Origin: an uncultured Dorea sp.
GTDB lineage: Bacteria; Bacillota; Clostridia; Lachnospirales; Lachnospiraceae
NCBI GenBank assembly: GCA_947652615.1
Contig: CANTDX010000004.1
Location: 1 to 64,000, forward strand
Length of the DNA: 64,000 bases
Reading direction: 5' to 3'
Shown piece after piece: positions 1 to 9,401 of the stretch (positions are counted from its first letter, which is position 1; each line of letters begins with the position of its first letter). A program made the position numbers and the translations under genes. The notes under the pieces are model-generated. The model searched no databases, was not told the DNA's origin, and saw only the letters and a list, made by a program, of their open reading frames with translations.

Positions 1-1
1 G

Positions 2-535
2 GAAGGAAGGCTGCCCGATGCCGTGATCGCCTGCGTGGGAGGTGGCTCCAATGCCATTGGAAGCTTCTATCATTTTATTGAAGAGAAAGAGGTCCGGCTG
101 ATCGGCTGTGAGGCGGCGGGCAGAGGCACCGATACGTTCGAGACGGCGGCGACCATTGCCACCGGAAGGCTTGGGATCTTCCATGGTATGAAGTCTTATT
201 TCTGCCAGGACCGGTTCGGACAGATCGCCCCTGTCTACTCTATCTCTGCGGGGCTTGATTATCCGGGGATCGGCCCGGAGCATGCGCACCTGCATGACAT
301 CGGCAGAGCCGAGTATGTTCCTGTGACGGACGAGGAATCGGTCTGCGCTTTTGAATACCTGGCGAGAACAGAAGGGATCATTCCCGCGATCGAATCGGCC
401 CATGCTGTTGCCCACGCCATGAAGCTCGCACCGGCAATGGGCAAAGACAAGATCATCGTGATCACAATATCCGGCAGAGGAGACAAGGACTGTGCCGCGA
501 TCGCACGCTACAGAGGGGAGGATATCCATGAGTAA
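2..535 (+). CDS. trpB: Tryptophan synthase beta subunit (3' fragment, 5' end outside window)
   Basis: C-terminal part of TrpB, the PLP enzyme that condenses indole with serine to make tryptophan in complex with TrpA. The reading frame is open from base 2, so the gene starts before the window; the ATG at 23 is internal. Visible family marks are the PLP-phosphate glycine loop [10 protein letters not shown] and the later stretch [12 protein letters not shown]. The stop overlaps the start of trpA by 8 bases, indicating translational coupling of the two subunits, as in most bacterial trp operons. Confidence 0.96.
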   Translation, partial: EGRLPDAVIACVGGGSNAIGSFYHFIEEKEVRLIGCEAAGRGTDTFETAATIATGRLGIFHGMKSYFCQDRFGQIAPVYSISAGLDYPGIGPEHAHLHDIGRAEYVPVTDEESVCAFEYLARTEGIIPAIESAHAVAHAMKLAPAMGKDKIIVITISGRGDKDCAAIARYRGEDIHE

Positions 536-1304
536 TATCAGAAAAGCATTTGAGAACGGGAAAGCATTTATTCCATTTATCACCTGCGGCGACCCGGATC
601 TTGGGACTACCGCCGCCGCCGTTCGCGCGGCTGTAAGAAACGGCGCCGATCTTATCGAGCTTGGGATTCCCTTCTCGGATCCTACGGCGGAAGGTCCGGT
701 TATTCAGGGTGCGAATCTCCGGGCGCTTACGGGGGGAGTGACGACGGATCAGATCTTCGAACTTGTCCGTGAGATCCGCCGGGATGTGGCGATCCCGATG
801 GTATTTATGACCTATGCAAATGTGGTCTTCTCTTACGGAGCGGAAGACTTCCTGTCAACCTGTAAGGATATCCGGATTGACGGGGTGATCCTGCCGGATC
901 TGCCTTTTGAAGAGAAGGAAGAATTCTTACCGCTCTGTCATAAGTATGGCGTTGATCTGATCTCGCTGATTGCGCCCACATCTCAAGGCCGTATTGCAAT
1001 GATTGCAAGAGAAGCGGAAGGATTTCTCTATATCGTATCCAGCCTTGGCGTGACCGGAACAAGGAGTGAGATCAAGACCGACCTTGCATCGATCATTCAG
1101 ATAGTGCGGGAGAACACGGATATCCCCTGCGCCGTTGGTTTTGGTATCTCGACACCGGAGCAGGCGAGGAAGATGGCCGGTATCTCCGACGGCGCGATCG
1201 TCGGATCTGCGATCATCCGATTGCTTGAGACATACGGCAGCGAAGCGCCTGCGCAGATCGGCGAATATGTAAGGAACATGAAAAATGCGGTTATAAATAT
1301 CTAA
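528..1304 (+). CDS. trpA: Tryptophan synthase alpha subunit
   Basis: 258-aa TrpA, a TIM barrel that cleaves indole-3-glycerol phosphate and passes indole to TrpB. The chosen ATG at 528 gives [14 protein letters not shown] and follows GAGGGGAGG. An upstream ATG at 492 lies deep inside trpB and is less likely. Family motifs are visible: [10 protein letters not shown] near the N-terminus, [19 protein letters not shown] holding the catalytic Glu/Asp region, GVILPDLP, and VGFGIS before the phosphate-binding glycine. It appears to be the last gene of the trp operon, since the next gene has its own leader. Confidence 0.97.
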   Translation: MSNIRKAFENGKAFIPFITCGDPDLGTTAAAVRAAVRNGADLIELGIPFSDPTAEGPVIQGANLRALTGGVTTDQIFELVREIRRDVAIPMVFMTYANVVFSYGAEDFLSTCKDIRIDGVILPDLPFEEKEEFLPLCHKYGVDLISLIAPTSQGRIAMIAREAEGFLYIVSSLGVTGTRSEIKTDLASIIQIVRENTDIPCAVGFGISTPEQARKMAGISDGAIVGSAIIRLLETYGSEAPAQIGEYVRNMKNAVINI

Positions 1305-1359
1305 AGAATGTAGGACGCCCCGCCGATATACTATATATAGGGAATATATCGTTGCTGTG

Positions 1360-1408
1360 AGCGCCGTAGGTATGTACGGTAATCATATACCGTGTCCTTA
1401 CAGGCGCT
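1360..1408 (+). promoter_or_regulatory. Two-tier inverted repeat in the leader of the next gene
   Basis: AGCGCC at 1360-1365 can pair with GGCGCT at 1403-1408, and ACGGTA at 1376-1381 pairs perfectly with TACCGT at 1388-1393 around a 6-base loop; partial pairing joins the two stems. The hairpin ends about 14 bases before the ribosome site of the unknown gene at 1435. It has no T-run, so it is not a standard terminator. It could be a cis-acting RNA or a protein-binding palindrome. It matches no riboswitch class I can recognise. Confidence 0.5.
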
Positions 1409-1434
1409 TGTTTGATAGATTGGAGGTCGTATCT

Positions 1435-2394
1435 ATGAGTCAATGTACCTGTTTTCATTCCGTGGGAAATCAGCCGATCACACCATGGAAGGATAAGATC
1501 AATGCTGCCCAGTTAGAGCAGATCAAGAAGAATTTCGCGGCTGTAAAACCACTGAATACAGAACCGCTTGCGCTCCCCAAGAGCAGTTCGTCCGCAGCTC
1601 CTTCGAAGCCGTCCCCCGTGGTGGTTGAGTATGGACCGGTAAGACCGTTCCATACAGGATATGCAAGGATTGATAATGCGATCACAGATGCCTTAAGGGG
1701 CAAGAGCCAGGAGTTGAAGGACAGTGTCTATGATATTATCCGGAGCGATTTCCTTCCTAACAATGTTCACGGGGTGGAAGAGGCGGACCGGCTGGCCCGG
1801 ATCAGCCTGGGGGTTGAGAAGGCGGCGTATCTTGCGGACCAGTTCATGGATGCGGGAACGAAAGGGTCCTTCATGGATGCGATGCGTTCCATCGCCCGGA
1901 TCGGCATGGAAGGCGAGAGGGTCGGTTCCTGTAAGATGAAGTATCAGATAAAGGACGTGATCGGTCTGGACGGGAACGGATATGTACACGAGGACAACCG
2001 GGGAGCGTATCGGTACGCAATGGAACAATATGATCCGGAGTCCTATGCCGAGTATCAGAAGCTTTTGAACGCTTCCGGAGAAGATACGGTAGAGTCGGCG
2101 TTGTTTTCCGTGCATTGGGCTATCAAGAATTTTGACCTGGTTGCAGCCGGCAGGCCTGGATATCAGAAGTATCAGGATGAGCAGTATGAGAAGCTTTATC
2201 AGGTAGAGCTGGACCGTACTTTTTCCGGTTCGGATACCGGCAGTAAGGAGAAGTTTCTTGAATCGATCAAGGAGAAGCTTAAGGCGAACCGGGAATTGCA
2301 GGTGAATCTTTTTATGGAGCAGATTGCACAGATGACGAAAGCGCCGGGCGGGTATCTGGTGAACCGCCGGATGGTTCTGTCGGGACGGGCATAG
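1435..2394 (+). CDS. Unknown 319-aa protein upstream of two-component system
   Basis: I do not recognise the family. The start at 1435 (MSQCTCFHSVGNQP) is chosen because GGAGG sits 8-12 bases before it; a longer frame from 1357 would run through the leader hairpin. The N-terminus is a likely disordered linker rich in Ser, Pro and Ala (residues about 35-60). The rest is a mostly helical, charged domain ending VNRRMVLSGRA. There is no signal peptide, membrane segment or clear cofactor motif. Its stop is only 2 bases before the response regulator start, so it is very likely co-transcribed with the regulator and kinase, but no function can be assigned. Confidence 0.8.
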   Translation: MSQCTCFHSVGNQPITPWKDKINAAQLEQIKKNFAAVKPLNTEPLALPKSSSSAAPSKPSPVVVEYGPVRPFHTGYARIDNAITDALRGKSQELKDSVYDIIRSDFLPNNVHGVEEADRLARISLGVEKAAYLADQFMDAGTKGSFMDAMRSIARIGMEGERVGSCKMKYQIKDVIGLDGNGYVHEDNRGAYRYAMEQYDPESYAEYQKLLNASGEDTVESALFSVHWAIKNFDLVAAGRPGYQKYQDEQYEKLYQVELDRTFSGSDTGSKEKFLESIKEKLKANRELQVNLFMEQIAQMTKAPGGYLVNRRMVLSGRA

Positions 2395-2396
2395 GT

Positions 2397-3068
2397 ATGG
2401 AACACAGATTATTGATAATAGAAGATGATACGGATCTGAGAGAAGGTTTATCCTTCTCTTTTTCCGGTGACGGATATGATGTGACAGAGACGGGAACGAA
2501 GAGAGACGGCATAAGGGAGATTGCCAAAGGCTTCTATGATATTGTTCTTCTCGACTGTAATCTGCCGGACGGAACAGGTTTTGAACTATGCAGGGAGGTA
2601 CGCGGCCACAACAATATCCCGATCGTCATGCTGACCGCCCGCGACACGGAGATGGACGAGATCAAGGCGTTGGAATTAGGAGTCAATGACTATGTATCGA
2701 AACCATTCTCCCTTGGCGTATTAAAGGCGCGGATCAAGCGGATCCTTCAGGAGCGGTCAGAGACAGCGAAGATCGTCACAGGCGCCCTGACCATAGATCA
2801 GGGTGCCTGTAAGGTCTATAAGCGCGGTGAAGAGATTCCCCTTAGCAAGCTGGAATACCGTCTGCTCCTGTATCTGATCGAGAATAAGAACCACATTCTA
2901 TCCAAAGAACAGATCCTAGAGCGGATATGGGACAGTGACGGAAAATACGTAGATAACAATACGGTGTCTGTCAATATCAGCAGGCTCCGCACCAAGATAG
3001 AAGACGATGCGTCGAATCCCGTATGGATCAAAACGGTACACGGGATCGGGTATATCTGGAAGGAATAG
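2397..3068 (+). CDS. OmpR-family response regulator
   Basis: 223-aa two-domain regulator. The receiver domain (1-115) has the acidic pair at D10/D11, the phosphoacceptor D53 (VLLDCNLPDG), T80 and K102 (SKPF). The C-terminal winged helix (about 125-223) ends with the usual VRTVHGIGY-like motif, here IKTVHGIGYIW. It is paired with the kinase that follows after 14 bases. Together with the downstream ABC genes this resembles BceRS/VirRS peptide-antibiotic sensing modules, so the likely targets include the ABC promoter. The start codon has only a weak ribosome site and probably relies on coupling to the preceding gene. Confidence 0.92.
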   Translation: MEHRLLIIEDDTDLREGLSFSFSGDGYDVTETGTKRDGIREIAKGFYDIVLLDCNLPDGTGFELCREVRGHNNIPIVMLTARDTEMDEIKALELGVNDYVSKPFSLGVLKARIKRILQERSETAKIVTGALTIDQGACKVYKRGEEIPLSKLEYRLLLYLIENKNHILSKEQILERIWDSDGKYVDNNTVSVNISRLRTKIEDDASNPVWIKTVHGIGYIWKE

Positions 3069-3082
3069 ATAGGAATCATACC

Positions 3083-4012
3083 ATGTGGATCACGATTATC
3101 TTAGCGGTATCATTATGTTTATCGGTTATCTTTAGTGTCTGCCAGAAGAGAAGAACCTACCGGATGATCGACAGCCTTCTGGACAGCATATTAAGCCAGG
3201 AGAGGATCGTTCACACAGCGTATTCAGATCTGGAGGAAGGGGAATACTCTGCCCTGATCAGTAAGATCATGCAGATACAGGAGGTGCTCACAAACCATAC
3301 AGAGAGCGCCCGGAAGGAAAAGGAACAGGTGAAAAGCCTGGTGTCTGATATGTCCCATCAGTTAAAGACACCGCTTGCCAACCTGTCGCTCTATGCGGAG
3401 ATCTTAGAGAAGGATGAGCTTACGCCTGTAAAAAGGACTGCATTTGCCGAAAAGATGTGCCGGCAGACGGAGCGGCTTAACTGGATCATAGAATCTCTTT
3501 CTAAGATGGTGAAGTTGGAACAGAATATTGACGGGTTTGAAGTGACGGATACGAAGATCCGGCAGACGATTCTGGATGCAATCGACACAGTCTATGACAA
3601 ATTAGAGAAAAAGAAGATCAACCTTAGTATCGAGCCTTTCGAGGACAGGCTCTTATATCACAATCGGCGTTGGACGGCGGAGGTATTTGTCAATCTATTG
3701 GAGAACGCTGTCAAATATACGGAAAGAGGCGGTTCCGTTTCCATTCGGGTAAGAACCTATGAATTATATACGGAGATCCAGGTCGCAGACAGCGGTCGCG
3801 GGATCCGGCAGGAAGAGCTGACGGATATATTCAAGCGGTTCTACCGAAGCCCGGAGGTGGAGAACATGGAAGGTTCCGGGATCGGTCTGTATCTGTCCAA
3901 TCTGATCCTGGAGAAGGAGAAAGGATATATCACCGCAACCTCTGAGTACGGAGAGGGCAGTTGTTTCTCCGTGTTCTTACAAAACTGTAAGAACGGATCA
4001 CCCCTTTGTTAA
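3083..4012 (+). CDS. Membrane histidine kinase (small sensor, one visible TM)
   Basis: 309-aa kinase. One clear membrane segment lies at residues 1-20, followed by a short coiled linker, the DHp domain with phospho-accepting H92 in DMSHQLKTPLAN, and an ATPase domain with N box LLENAVKYT, G1 DSGRGI and G2 GSGIGLYLSN. There is no extracellular sensor domain, which fits kinases that sense through a partner ABC permease. The ATG at 3083 is chosen because it follows AGGAA and places the TM at the very N-terminus; an earlier in-frame start would overlap the regulator. The 3' end of the gene contains a palindromic operator. Confidence 0.9.
   Translation: MWITIILAVSLCLSVIFSVCQKRRTYRMIDSLLDSILSQERIVHTAYSDLEEGEYSALISKIMQIQEVLTNHTESARKEKEQVKSLVSDMSHQLKTPLANLSLYAEILEKDELTPVKRTAFAEKMCRQTERLNWIIESLSKMVKLEQNIDGFEVTDTKIRQTILDAIDTVYDKLEKKKINLSIEPFEDRLLYHNRRWTAEVFVNLLENAVKYTERGGSVSIRVRTYELYTEIQVADSGRGIRQEELTDIFKRFYRSPEVENMEGSGIGLYLSNLILEKEKGYITATSEYGEGSCFSVFLQNCKNGSPLC
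3973..3994. promoter_or_regulatory. Likely response-regulator operator (9-bp perfect inverted repeat)
   Basis: GTTCTTACA, a 4-base spacer AAAC, then TGTAAGAAC: a perfect 9-bp palindrome inside the last codons of the histidine kinase gene. It lies about 76 bases upstream of the ABC ATPase start and about 40 bases upstream of a TATACT -10 element that lacks a good -35. This layout is typical of activator sites for BceR-like regulators, which often sit upstream of the cognate ABC operon. The operator role is inferred from position and symmetry. Confidence 0.65.
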
Positions 4013-4048
4013 GAAATTGCAAGATACATTCGTTATACTAAGTGTATC
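4011..4048 (+). promoter_or_regulatory. Candidate activator-dependent promoter of ABC operon
   Basis: TATACT at 4034-4039 is a good -10 hexamer, but the -35 position (near 4011) reads AAGAAA, a poor match, as expected for a promoter that needs an activator. A second inverted repeat, GATACA (4023-4028) and TGTATC (4043-4048), brackets the -10. A ribosome site AAAGGAG follows before the ATG at 4070. Confidence 0.45.
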
Positions 4049-4069
4049 AATACAAAGGAGTGATGACAG

Positions 4070-4780
4070 ATGAGTATCTTAGAATTACAGAATGTCGAAA
4101 AGATATACGGAGAGAAGGCGAACCGGGTAAATGCGCTGCGTGATATCAACCTTCTGGTAGAGGAAGGGGAATTTGCCGCCATTGTCGGCACGTCCGGTTC
4201 CGGCAAGTCCACGCTGCTTAATCTGATCGGCGGTCTGGACAGCCCAACGAAGGGGAAGATCTTCGTGAAGAACAGGGAGATCGGTTCGCTGTCAAGAAAG
4301 GAGCTTACCATCTTCCGCAGGAGGAATATCGGCTTTGTATTCCAGAATTACAGCCTGATGCCGGTGCTGAACGTGTATGACAACGTGGCTCTTCCGGTCA
4401 CATTCGACAGGGGGCGGCATATCAACCGGAAGTATATCGAAGAGCTGCTGCAGGAATTAGGTATCTGGGATAAGCGCAGGAAATACCCAAGCGAACTGTC
4501 CGGCGGCCAGCAGCAGAGAGTCGCCATTGCAAGGGCGCTGGTGAACAAACCGCATGTACTGCTCTGCGACGAACCAACAGGCAATCTGGATTCGGCAACG
4601 ACCATTGAGGTGATGGGCTTACTGAAGGCAAGCTGCAGGAAATACGGCCAGACGATCCTCATGGTGACGCACAACGAAGCTATCGCGCAGACCTGCGACC
4701 GGGTGATCCATATCGAAGACGGGCGTATCGTCACGGGAAAGAGAATCTATCCTGTGAAAGGCGGTGACGGCGCATGTTAA
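4070..4780 (+). CDS. ABC transporter ATP-binding protein (antimicrobial peptide/MacB type)
   Basis: 236-aa ATPase. Walker A GTSGSGKST (about 43-51), Q-loop FVFQNYSLMP, signature LSGGQQQRVAIARAL, Walker B VLLCDEPTGNLD and H-loop VTHN are all intact. The family (LolD/MacB/BceA type) pairs with FtsX-fold permeases and typically moves or releases lipophilic peptides rather than importing nutrients. The start follows AAAGGAG. The 3' end overlaps the permease start by 7 bases. With the upstream two-component pair it forms a complete sensing and detoxification module; the substrate cannot be read from the sequence. Confidence 0.93.
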   Translation: MSILELQNVEKIYGEKANRVNALRDINLLVEEGEFAAIVGTSGSGKSTLLNLIGGLDSPTKGKIFVKNREIGSLSRKELTIFRRRNIGFVFQNYSLMPVLNVYDNVALPVTFDRGRHINRKYIEELLQELGIWDKRRKYPSELSGGQQQRVAIARALVNKPHVLLCDEPTGNLDSATTIEVMGLLKASCRKYGQTILMVTHNEAIAQTCDRVIHIEDGRIVTGKRIYPVKGGDGAC

Positions 4781-7425
4781 AACTAGCATGGAAATATATG
4801 CGGTATTACAGGAGCCAAACTCTGGCGATCCTGGTGAGTATCTTCCTGACAGCGTCCCTGCTCTCGGGAATCTCTTCTCTGATCTACAGCAGCCAGAGAA
4901 ATGATCTGGCTAATCATAAGAACATTTACGGTGACTGGCATTATTATGTGGAGACAGACAGGGAACTGTATGAGTCCGTACAGAGCGGTGAAAAAGGCGG
5001 CGGATACCTTCTGGAGCGATGCGGCAAGATGGAGATCCGGGATGTGGCTATGGAAGAGTTCTTGATCTGTTTCATCCATACGGATGAGACATACCGCCAG
5101 ATGGCGCACAGAGATCTGTTGGAGGGTGATCTGCCTGTGAAGGACAATGAGATCGCAGCGGACGGATTCGTGTTAAGTAATCTTGGCTTCTCCGGCAATC
5201 TCGGCGATCCTCTCCGGATTGGTGATAAGGATTATACGGTGACAGGAATCCTGCGAAGCGAATGGGCCGCAAGCACAAGCGAGATGGAAGTATTCGTAAG
5301 CGATTCCTTCGCAGGAAGGGGCAGCCAGACATTCTTATATCTTGGATTCGATGAAGATGTGAAATTATACAGGCAGCTAGATTCTTTCTTACAGGAACAT
5401 GGGCTTTCTTCTGCTGACGTCGTGAACAATGAAGAAGTGACTCAGTATCTTGGCGGAGAGGAGCCGGCCGGCATCTATGAGACCGTGCGGTTCGGCCTGA
5501 CGGAAGAAGAAGGGAACTTCACCTATATCGTACTGAAATTACAAAGCGACTATAACCTGGCTTATCATGGAATGATCCTTCTGTTGTGTCTGTTCAGCAT
5601 TTTTGTCGTATACAGTGTGTTCAATATCTCTGTGGCGAAGAGAACTTCCGAGTACGGGATCCTGCAGACCTTAGGCGTCAGTGAGGGACAGCTCTGCGGG
5701 ACGCTGCTCCTGGAACTCTGGATACTGTTTATCACAGGATATCCGTTGGGATGTTTCCTTGGAAATGGGATCTTAAGCCTGGTGTACCGGAAATTCAGCG
5801 GCGTATTCGGCGGGAGAAGTACCGTGGGCGCCGCGGGGAACGGCTTGCCTGCCGCAGATCAGACCTTAGCAGAAGGAACAGGTACAATCCGGTTCGATCT
5901 GTCCTGGGACGCCATGATATTCGGTTTCCTGTTCCTGTTGACCGCGCTTGCGGCCGCAGTGTTCCTGGTGATCCGCTCGCTTAAGGCACAATCTCTGAAA
6001 AAAGTGATGAGCGGGGATACCTCATTTACCAAAAGAAGGAAAATCTATGCGCTGCGCCCGGTCAATATGGCGGGAGTGGTGGTGCGAAAATTCATGTTTG
6101 CAAATAAAAGAAAGGTGATCGGGATCTTACTGTCCCTGTCGATTGGCGGCTGTATCTTCTTATGTACGACCTACATGGTGGAGAATCTGAAGATTCATGC
6201 AGAGCTGTCTCTGAAATCAGACGACGGGCTTGGCTCTGAATACCGCATTTCCCTGAAATCTAATTCCCTGAACGATACCATTCCCAAAGCAGCGGCAGAT
6301 AAGATCAAGAATATGCCGGAAACGGAGCGGGTATATGCTGCCAAATATACGCTTGGGGAAGTGACTCAGATCGAAGAGTTGGAGTGGGATTCTTATTTTG
6401 ACGACCAGAACACGGAGGATTATTTTGCAGAGCGGTACGGGGGAATCTGCCTGCCGCAGGCGGACGGCACCTACAAGATCAAATATGATGTATATGGTTA
6501 TGACGATGAACTGCTCGGACAGTTGGATGAATTCGTTCTGGAAGGCACGGCCGATCCGGAGACACTCAGAGCTGAGAATAAGATCATTGCAGTCGCCTTA
6601 ATGGACGGACAGGGGAATTATTACTTCTATGGAAAGAAGCCGGGGGATACGATCCGCGTGCGTGTTCCTCAAAAGGACAACTATACAGATGAGCTGTTGA
6701 AGTTTCAAAGCGGCAGTGAAAATTATATCGAGAAAGAATTCGAGATCGCGGCGATCGTGAGCCGTCCTCTGGCGCGGGAACAGGGATTTCTGCAAGAGGG
6801 GTCTTACCGGGATGCTCTCATGACCGGTCTGATCATGACGAATGAACAGATGGAAGAGAACTTTGGGATCATTGATTATAGTTTTATAAATGCTTCACCG
6901 GCAGAAGCTATGGATGCGAATGAAGTAAGCAATCGGATCCTGCAGGTGATCCGTGACATTCCCAAAGCAGTATTACAGGATTATACGGCTGCAATCGAGA
7001 CACAGAAGAACTATTTAAGACAGCAACAGATCTTCTTCTCCAGCATTGCGGTGATCCTGTTGGTCATCAGCCTGCTCCATATTGCGAACAGCATGAATCA
7101 CACCATTCTTACAAGAAGAAGAGAATATGGGATCATCCGGGCAATGGGCATTACGGACATCGGTTTTTATAAGATGGTCTTACAGACGGGGATCTTATAT
7201 GGAGTGCTGGCGGATGTGCTGATCTGTCTGGTCTATAACCATATACTTCGAAGGATCATGGATTATTATATGGCGCATGTGCTGCAGTTTCTGCATGTTC
7301 AGACAGAAGTACCCAACCGGATTTTGCTTGGAATCATGGCGCTGAATGTAGTGATTGCGGCTGCGGCCGTCATGTTCCCGGCACGGAAGCTTATGAAGGA
7401 AACTATTATAAGTGAGATCACATAG
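4774..7425 (+). CDS. Large FtsX-family ABC permease (883 aa)
   Basis: Permease partner of the preceding ATPase. It has an N-terminal TM (about 13-38), a large extracellular region, an FtsX core with TMs around residues 265-425, a further TM near 450 followed by a second extracellular region, and a C-terminal FtsX core (about 750-883). Two FtsX units joined in one chain give a layout like BceB/MacB-type exporters, though the extracellular parts are placed differently from the classic single large loop of BceB. It probably acts at the membrane as both transporter and signal input to the kinase. No terminator is evident after it. Confidence 0.9.
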   Translation: MLKLAWKYMRYYRSQTLAILVSIFLTASLLSGISSLIYSSQRNDLANHKNIYGDWHYYVETDRELYESVQSGEKGGGYLLERCGKMEIRDVAMEEFLICFIHTDETYRQMAHRDLLEGDLPVKDNEIAADGFVLSNLGFSGNLGDPLRIGDKDYTVTGILRSEWAASTSEMEVFVSDSFAGRGSQTFLYLGFDEDVKLYRQLDSFLQEHGLSSADVVNNEEVTQYLGGEEPAGIYETVRFGLTEEEGNFTYIVLKLQSDYNLAYHGMILLLCLFSIFVVYSVFNISVAKRTSEYGILQTLGVSEGQLCGTLLLELWILFITGYPLGCFLGNGILSLVYRKFSGVFGGRSTVGAAGNGLPAADQTLAEGTGTIRFDLSWDAMIFGFLFLLTALAAAVFLVIRSLKAQSLKKVMSGDTSFTKRRKIYALRPVNMAGVVVRKFMFANKRKVIGILLSLSIGGCIFLCTTYMVENLKIHAELSLKSDDGLGSEYRISLKSNSLNDTIPKAAADKIKNMPETERVYAAKYTLGEVTQIEELEWDSYFDDQNTEDYFAERYGGICLPQADGTYKIKYDVYGYDDELLGQLDEFVLEGTADPETLRAENKIIAVALMDGQGNYYFYGKKPGDTIRVRVPQKDNYTDELLKFQSGSENYIEKEFEIAAIVSRPLAREQGFLQEGSYRDALMTGLIMTNEQMEENFGIIDYSFINASPAEAMDANEVSNRILQVIRDIPKAVLQDYTAAIETQKNYLRQQQIFFSSIAVILLVISLLHIANSMNHTILTRRREYGIIRAMGITDIGFYKMVLQTGILYGVLADVLICLVYNHILRRIMDYYMAHVLQFLHVQTEVPNRILLGIMALNVVIAAAAVMFPARKLMKETIISEIT

Positions 7426-7464
7426 CAGCATTTAAAAAGTCATATCGAATCGAGGGATATTTGC

Positions 7465-7493
7465 TTGAAGTTCTTCCTTAAAATGTATATAAT
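7465..7493 (+). promoter_or_regulatory. Sigma-A promoter for radical SAM pair
   Basis: TTGAAG at 7465-7470 and TATAAT at 7488-7493 separated by exactly 17 bases, 43 bases before the ATG at 7536. A ribosome site GAAAGGAAA follows. Confidence 0.7.
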
Positions 7494-7535
7494 ATTGACA
7501 ATTAAGTTCAAATCAATATTTACGAAAGGAAAACC

Positions 7536-9401
7536 ATGAGAAAATTAGCCTTAAATGATGAAATATTACTCAAAATCGAGAAACCAGCCCGCTACATCGG
7601 CAATGAAGTGAACTCTGTCATGAAGGACAAATCTAAGATAGATATCCGTTTCGCCATGTGCTTTCCGGACGTCTACGAGATCGGCATGTCCCACCTTGGA
7701 ATCCAGATCCTCTACGATATGTTCAACCGCAGAGAGGACGTCTGGTGCGAACGGGTCTATTCCCCATGGACAGACTTAGATCAGATCATGCGGGAAGAGC
7801 AGATTCCCTTATTCGCACTGGAATCCCAGGATCCCATCAGGGAATTCGATTTCCTTGGGATTACGATCCAGTACGAGATGTGCTATACCAACATCCTGCA
7901 GGTCATAGACTTAAGCGGCATCCCCTTGAACGCCTGCGACAGGGGTGATTCTGACCCGATCGTGATCGGCGGCGGGCCGTGTACCTATAATCCGGAGCCT
8001 CTGGCAGAATTCTTCGACCTGTTCTATATCGGAGACGGTGAGACGGTCTATGACCAGCTCTTAGACGCTTATAAGGAGAACAAGAAGAACGGTGGTTCCA
8101 GAAAGGACTACTTACAGAAGGCGGCCGGGATCGAAGGGATCTATGTCCCGCAGTTCTACGAGACAGAATATAAGGAAGACGGGACCATCGCTTCCTTTAA
8201 GCCCACGGATCCCCATGCGAGACTCACGATCCAGAAGCAGATGGTATCGGATCTTACCGACACCTATTACCCCATGGCTCCTGTGGTTCCGTTTATCAAG
8301 GTCACCCAGGACCGTGTCGTATTAGAGATCCAGAGAGGGTGTATCCGCGGCTGCCGTTTCTGCCAGGCAGGTATGCTCTACCGGCCCACCAGGGAGAGGG
8401 AAGTAGAGACGCTGAAGCGATATGCCTATACGATGCTTAAGAATACAGGCCATGAGGAGATCTCCTTAAGCTCCTTAAGCTCCAGTGATTACAGCCAGCT
8501 AAAAGAGCTGGTTACATTTCTGATCAAAGAATTCAAGGACGAGGGGATCAATATCTCCCTTCCATCCCTGCGGATCGACGCGTTCTCACTGGATGTGATG
8601 GGGAAGGTTCAGGATATCCGAAAGAGCAGCTTAACCTTCGCGCCGGAGGCAGGCTCCCAGCGGATGCGGGATGTGATCAATAAGGGCCTGACCGAAGAGA
8701 TCATCCTGGACGGCGCCGGACAGGCCTTCGAGGGCGGATGGAATAAGGTGAAATTGTACTTCATGCTGGGACTTCCGACCGAGACCAAGGAAGATATGGA
8801 AGCGATTCCAAGGCTTGCAGACAAGATCGCAAGACGGTATTACGAGATTCCCAAGGACAGGCGCAACGGCAAATGCCAGATCACTACAAGCACCTCTTTC
8901 TTCATTCCCAAGCCGTTCACACCGTTCCAGTGGGCGAAGATGTATGATAAGGAAGAATATGTCGCAAGGGCGGCGATGGTCAAGCATGAATTCCAGGAGC
9001 AGCTTAACCGCAAGAGCCTTAAGTATCACTGGCATGAAGCAGACGTGACGGTGTTGGAGGGCGTGTTCGCCAGAGGCGACCGAAGGCTCTCCAGAGTCAT
9101 CCGTGAGGCGTACCGCTTAGGCTGCCTGTATGATTCCTGGACGGAGAATTTCGACAATGAGAGATGGATGCATGCATTCGAGAATACCGGTGTGGATATA
9201 GGGTTCTATAATCTGCGTAAGAGAGAACGGGACGAGAGATTCCCGTGGGATTTCATTGATATCGGTGTGACGAAGGATTTCCTGTATCAGGAGTGGGAGA
9301 GGGCGCTGAAGGGCGAAGTAACGCCCAACTGCCGGGTGAGATGTTCCGGCTGCGGCGTCATGAAGTATAAAGGAGGTGTCTGCGTTGAAAGCAAGAATTA
9401 A
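7536..9401 (+). CDS. TIGR03960-type radical SAM protein with B12-binding-like N-terminus
   Basis: 621-aa protein. The N-terminal half resembles a cobalamin-binding Rossmann domain as in YgiQ-like proteins (for example the IGMSHLGIQIL and DGETVYDQL segments). The radical SAM core has the cluster motif RGCIRGCRFCQAGMLYRP (CxxxCxxC) near residue 270. The C-terminus carries more cysteines (CRVRCSGCGVMKYKGG). The family is commonly found next to, or fused with, the TIGR03936/DUF2344 protein, as seen here with a 17-base overlap. Its reaction is not established as far as I know. Confidence 0.9.
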   Translation: MRKLALNDEILLKIEKPARYIGNEVNSVMKDKSKIDIRFAMCFPDVYEIGMSHLGIQILYDMFNRREDVWCERVYSPWTDLDQIMREEQIPLFALESQDPIREFDFLGITIQYEMCYTNILQVIDLSGIPLNACDRGDSDPIVIGGGPCTYNPEPLAEFFDLFYIGDGETVYDQLLDAYKENKKNGGSRKDYLQKAAGIEGIYVPQFYETEYKEDGTIASFKPTDPHARLTIQKQMVSDLTDTYYPMAPVVPFIKVTQDRVVLEIQRGCIRGCRFCQAGMLYRPTREREVETLKRYAYTMLKNTGHEEISLSSLSSSDYSQLKELVTFLIKEFKDEGINISLPSLRIDAFSLDVMGKVQDIRKSSLTFAPEAGSQRMRDVINKGLTEEIILDGAGQAFEGGWNKVKLYFMLGLPTETKEDMEAIPRLADKIARRYYEIPKDRRNGKCQITTSTSFFIPKPFTPFQWAKMYDKEEYVARAAMVKHEFQEQLNRKSLKYHWHEADVTVLEGVFARGDRRLSRVIREAYRLGCLYDSWTENFDNERWMHAFENTGVDIGFYNLRKRERDERFPWDFIDIGVTKDFLYQEWERALKGEVTPNCRVRCSGCGVMKYKGGVCVESKN

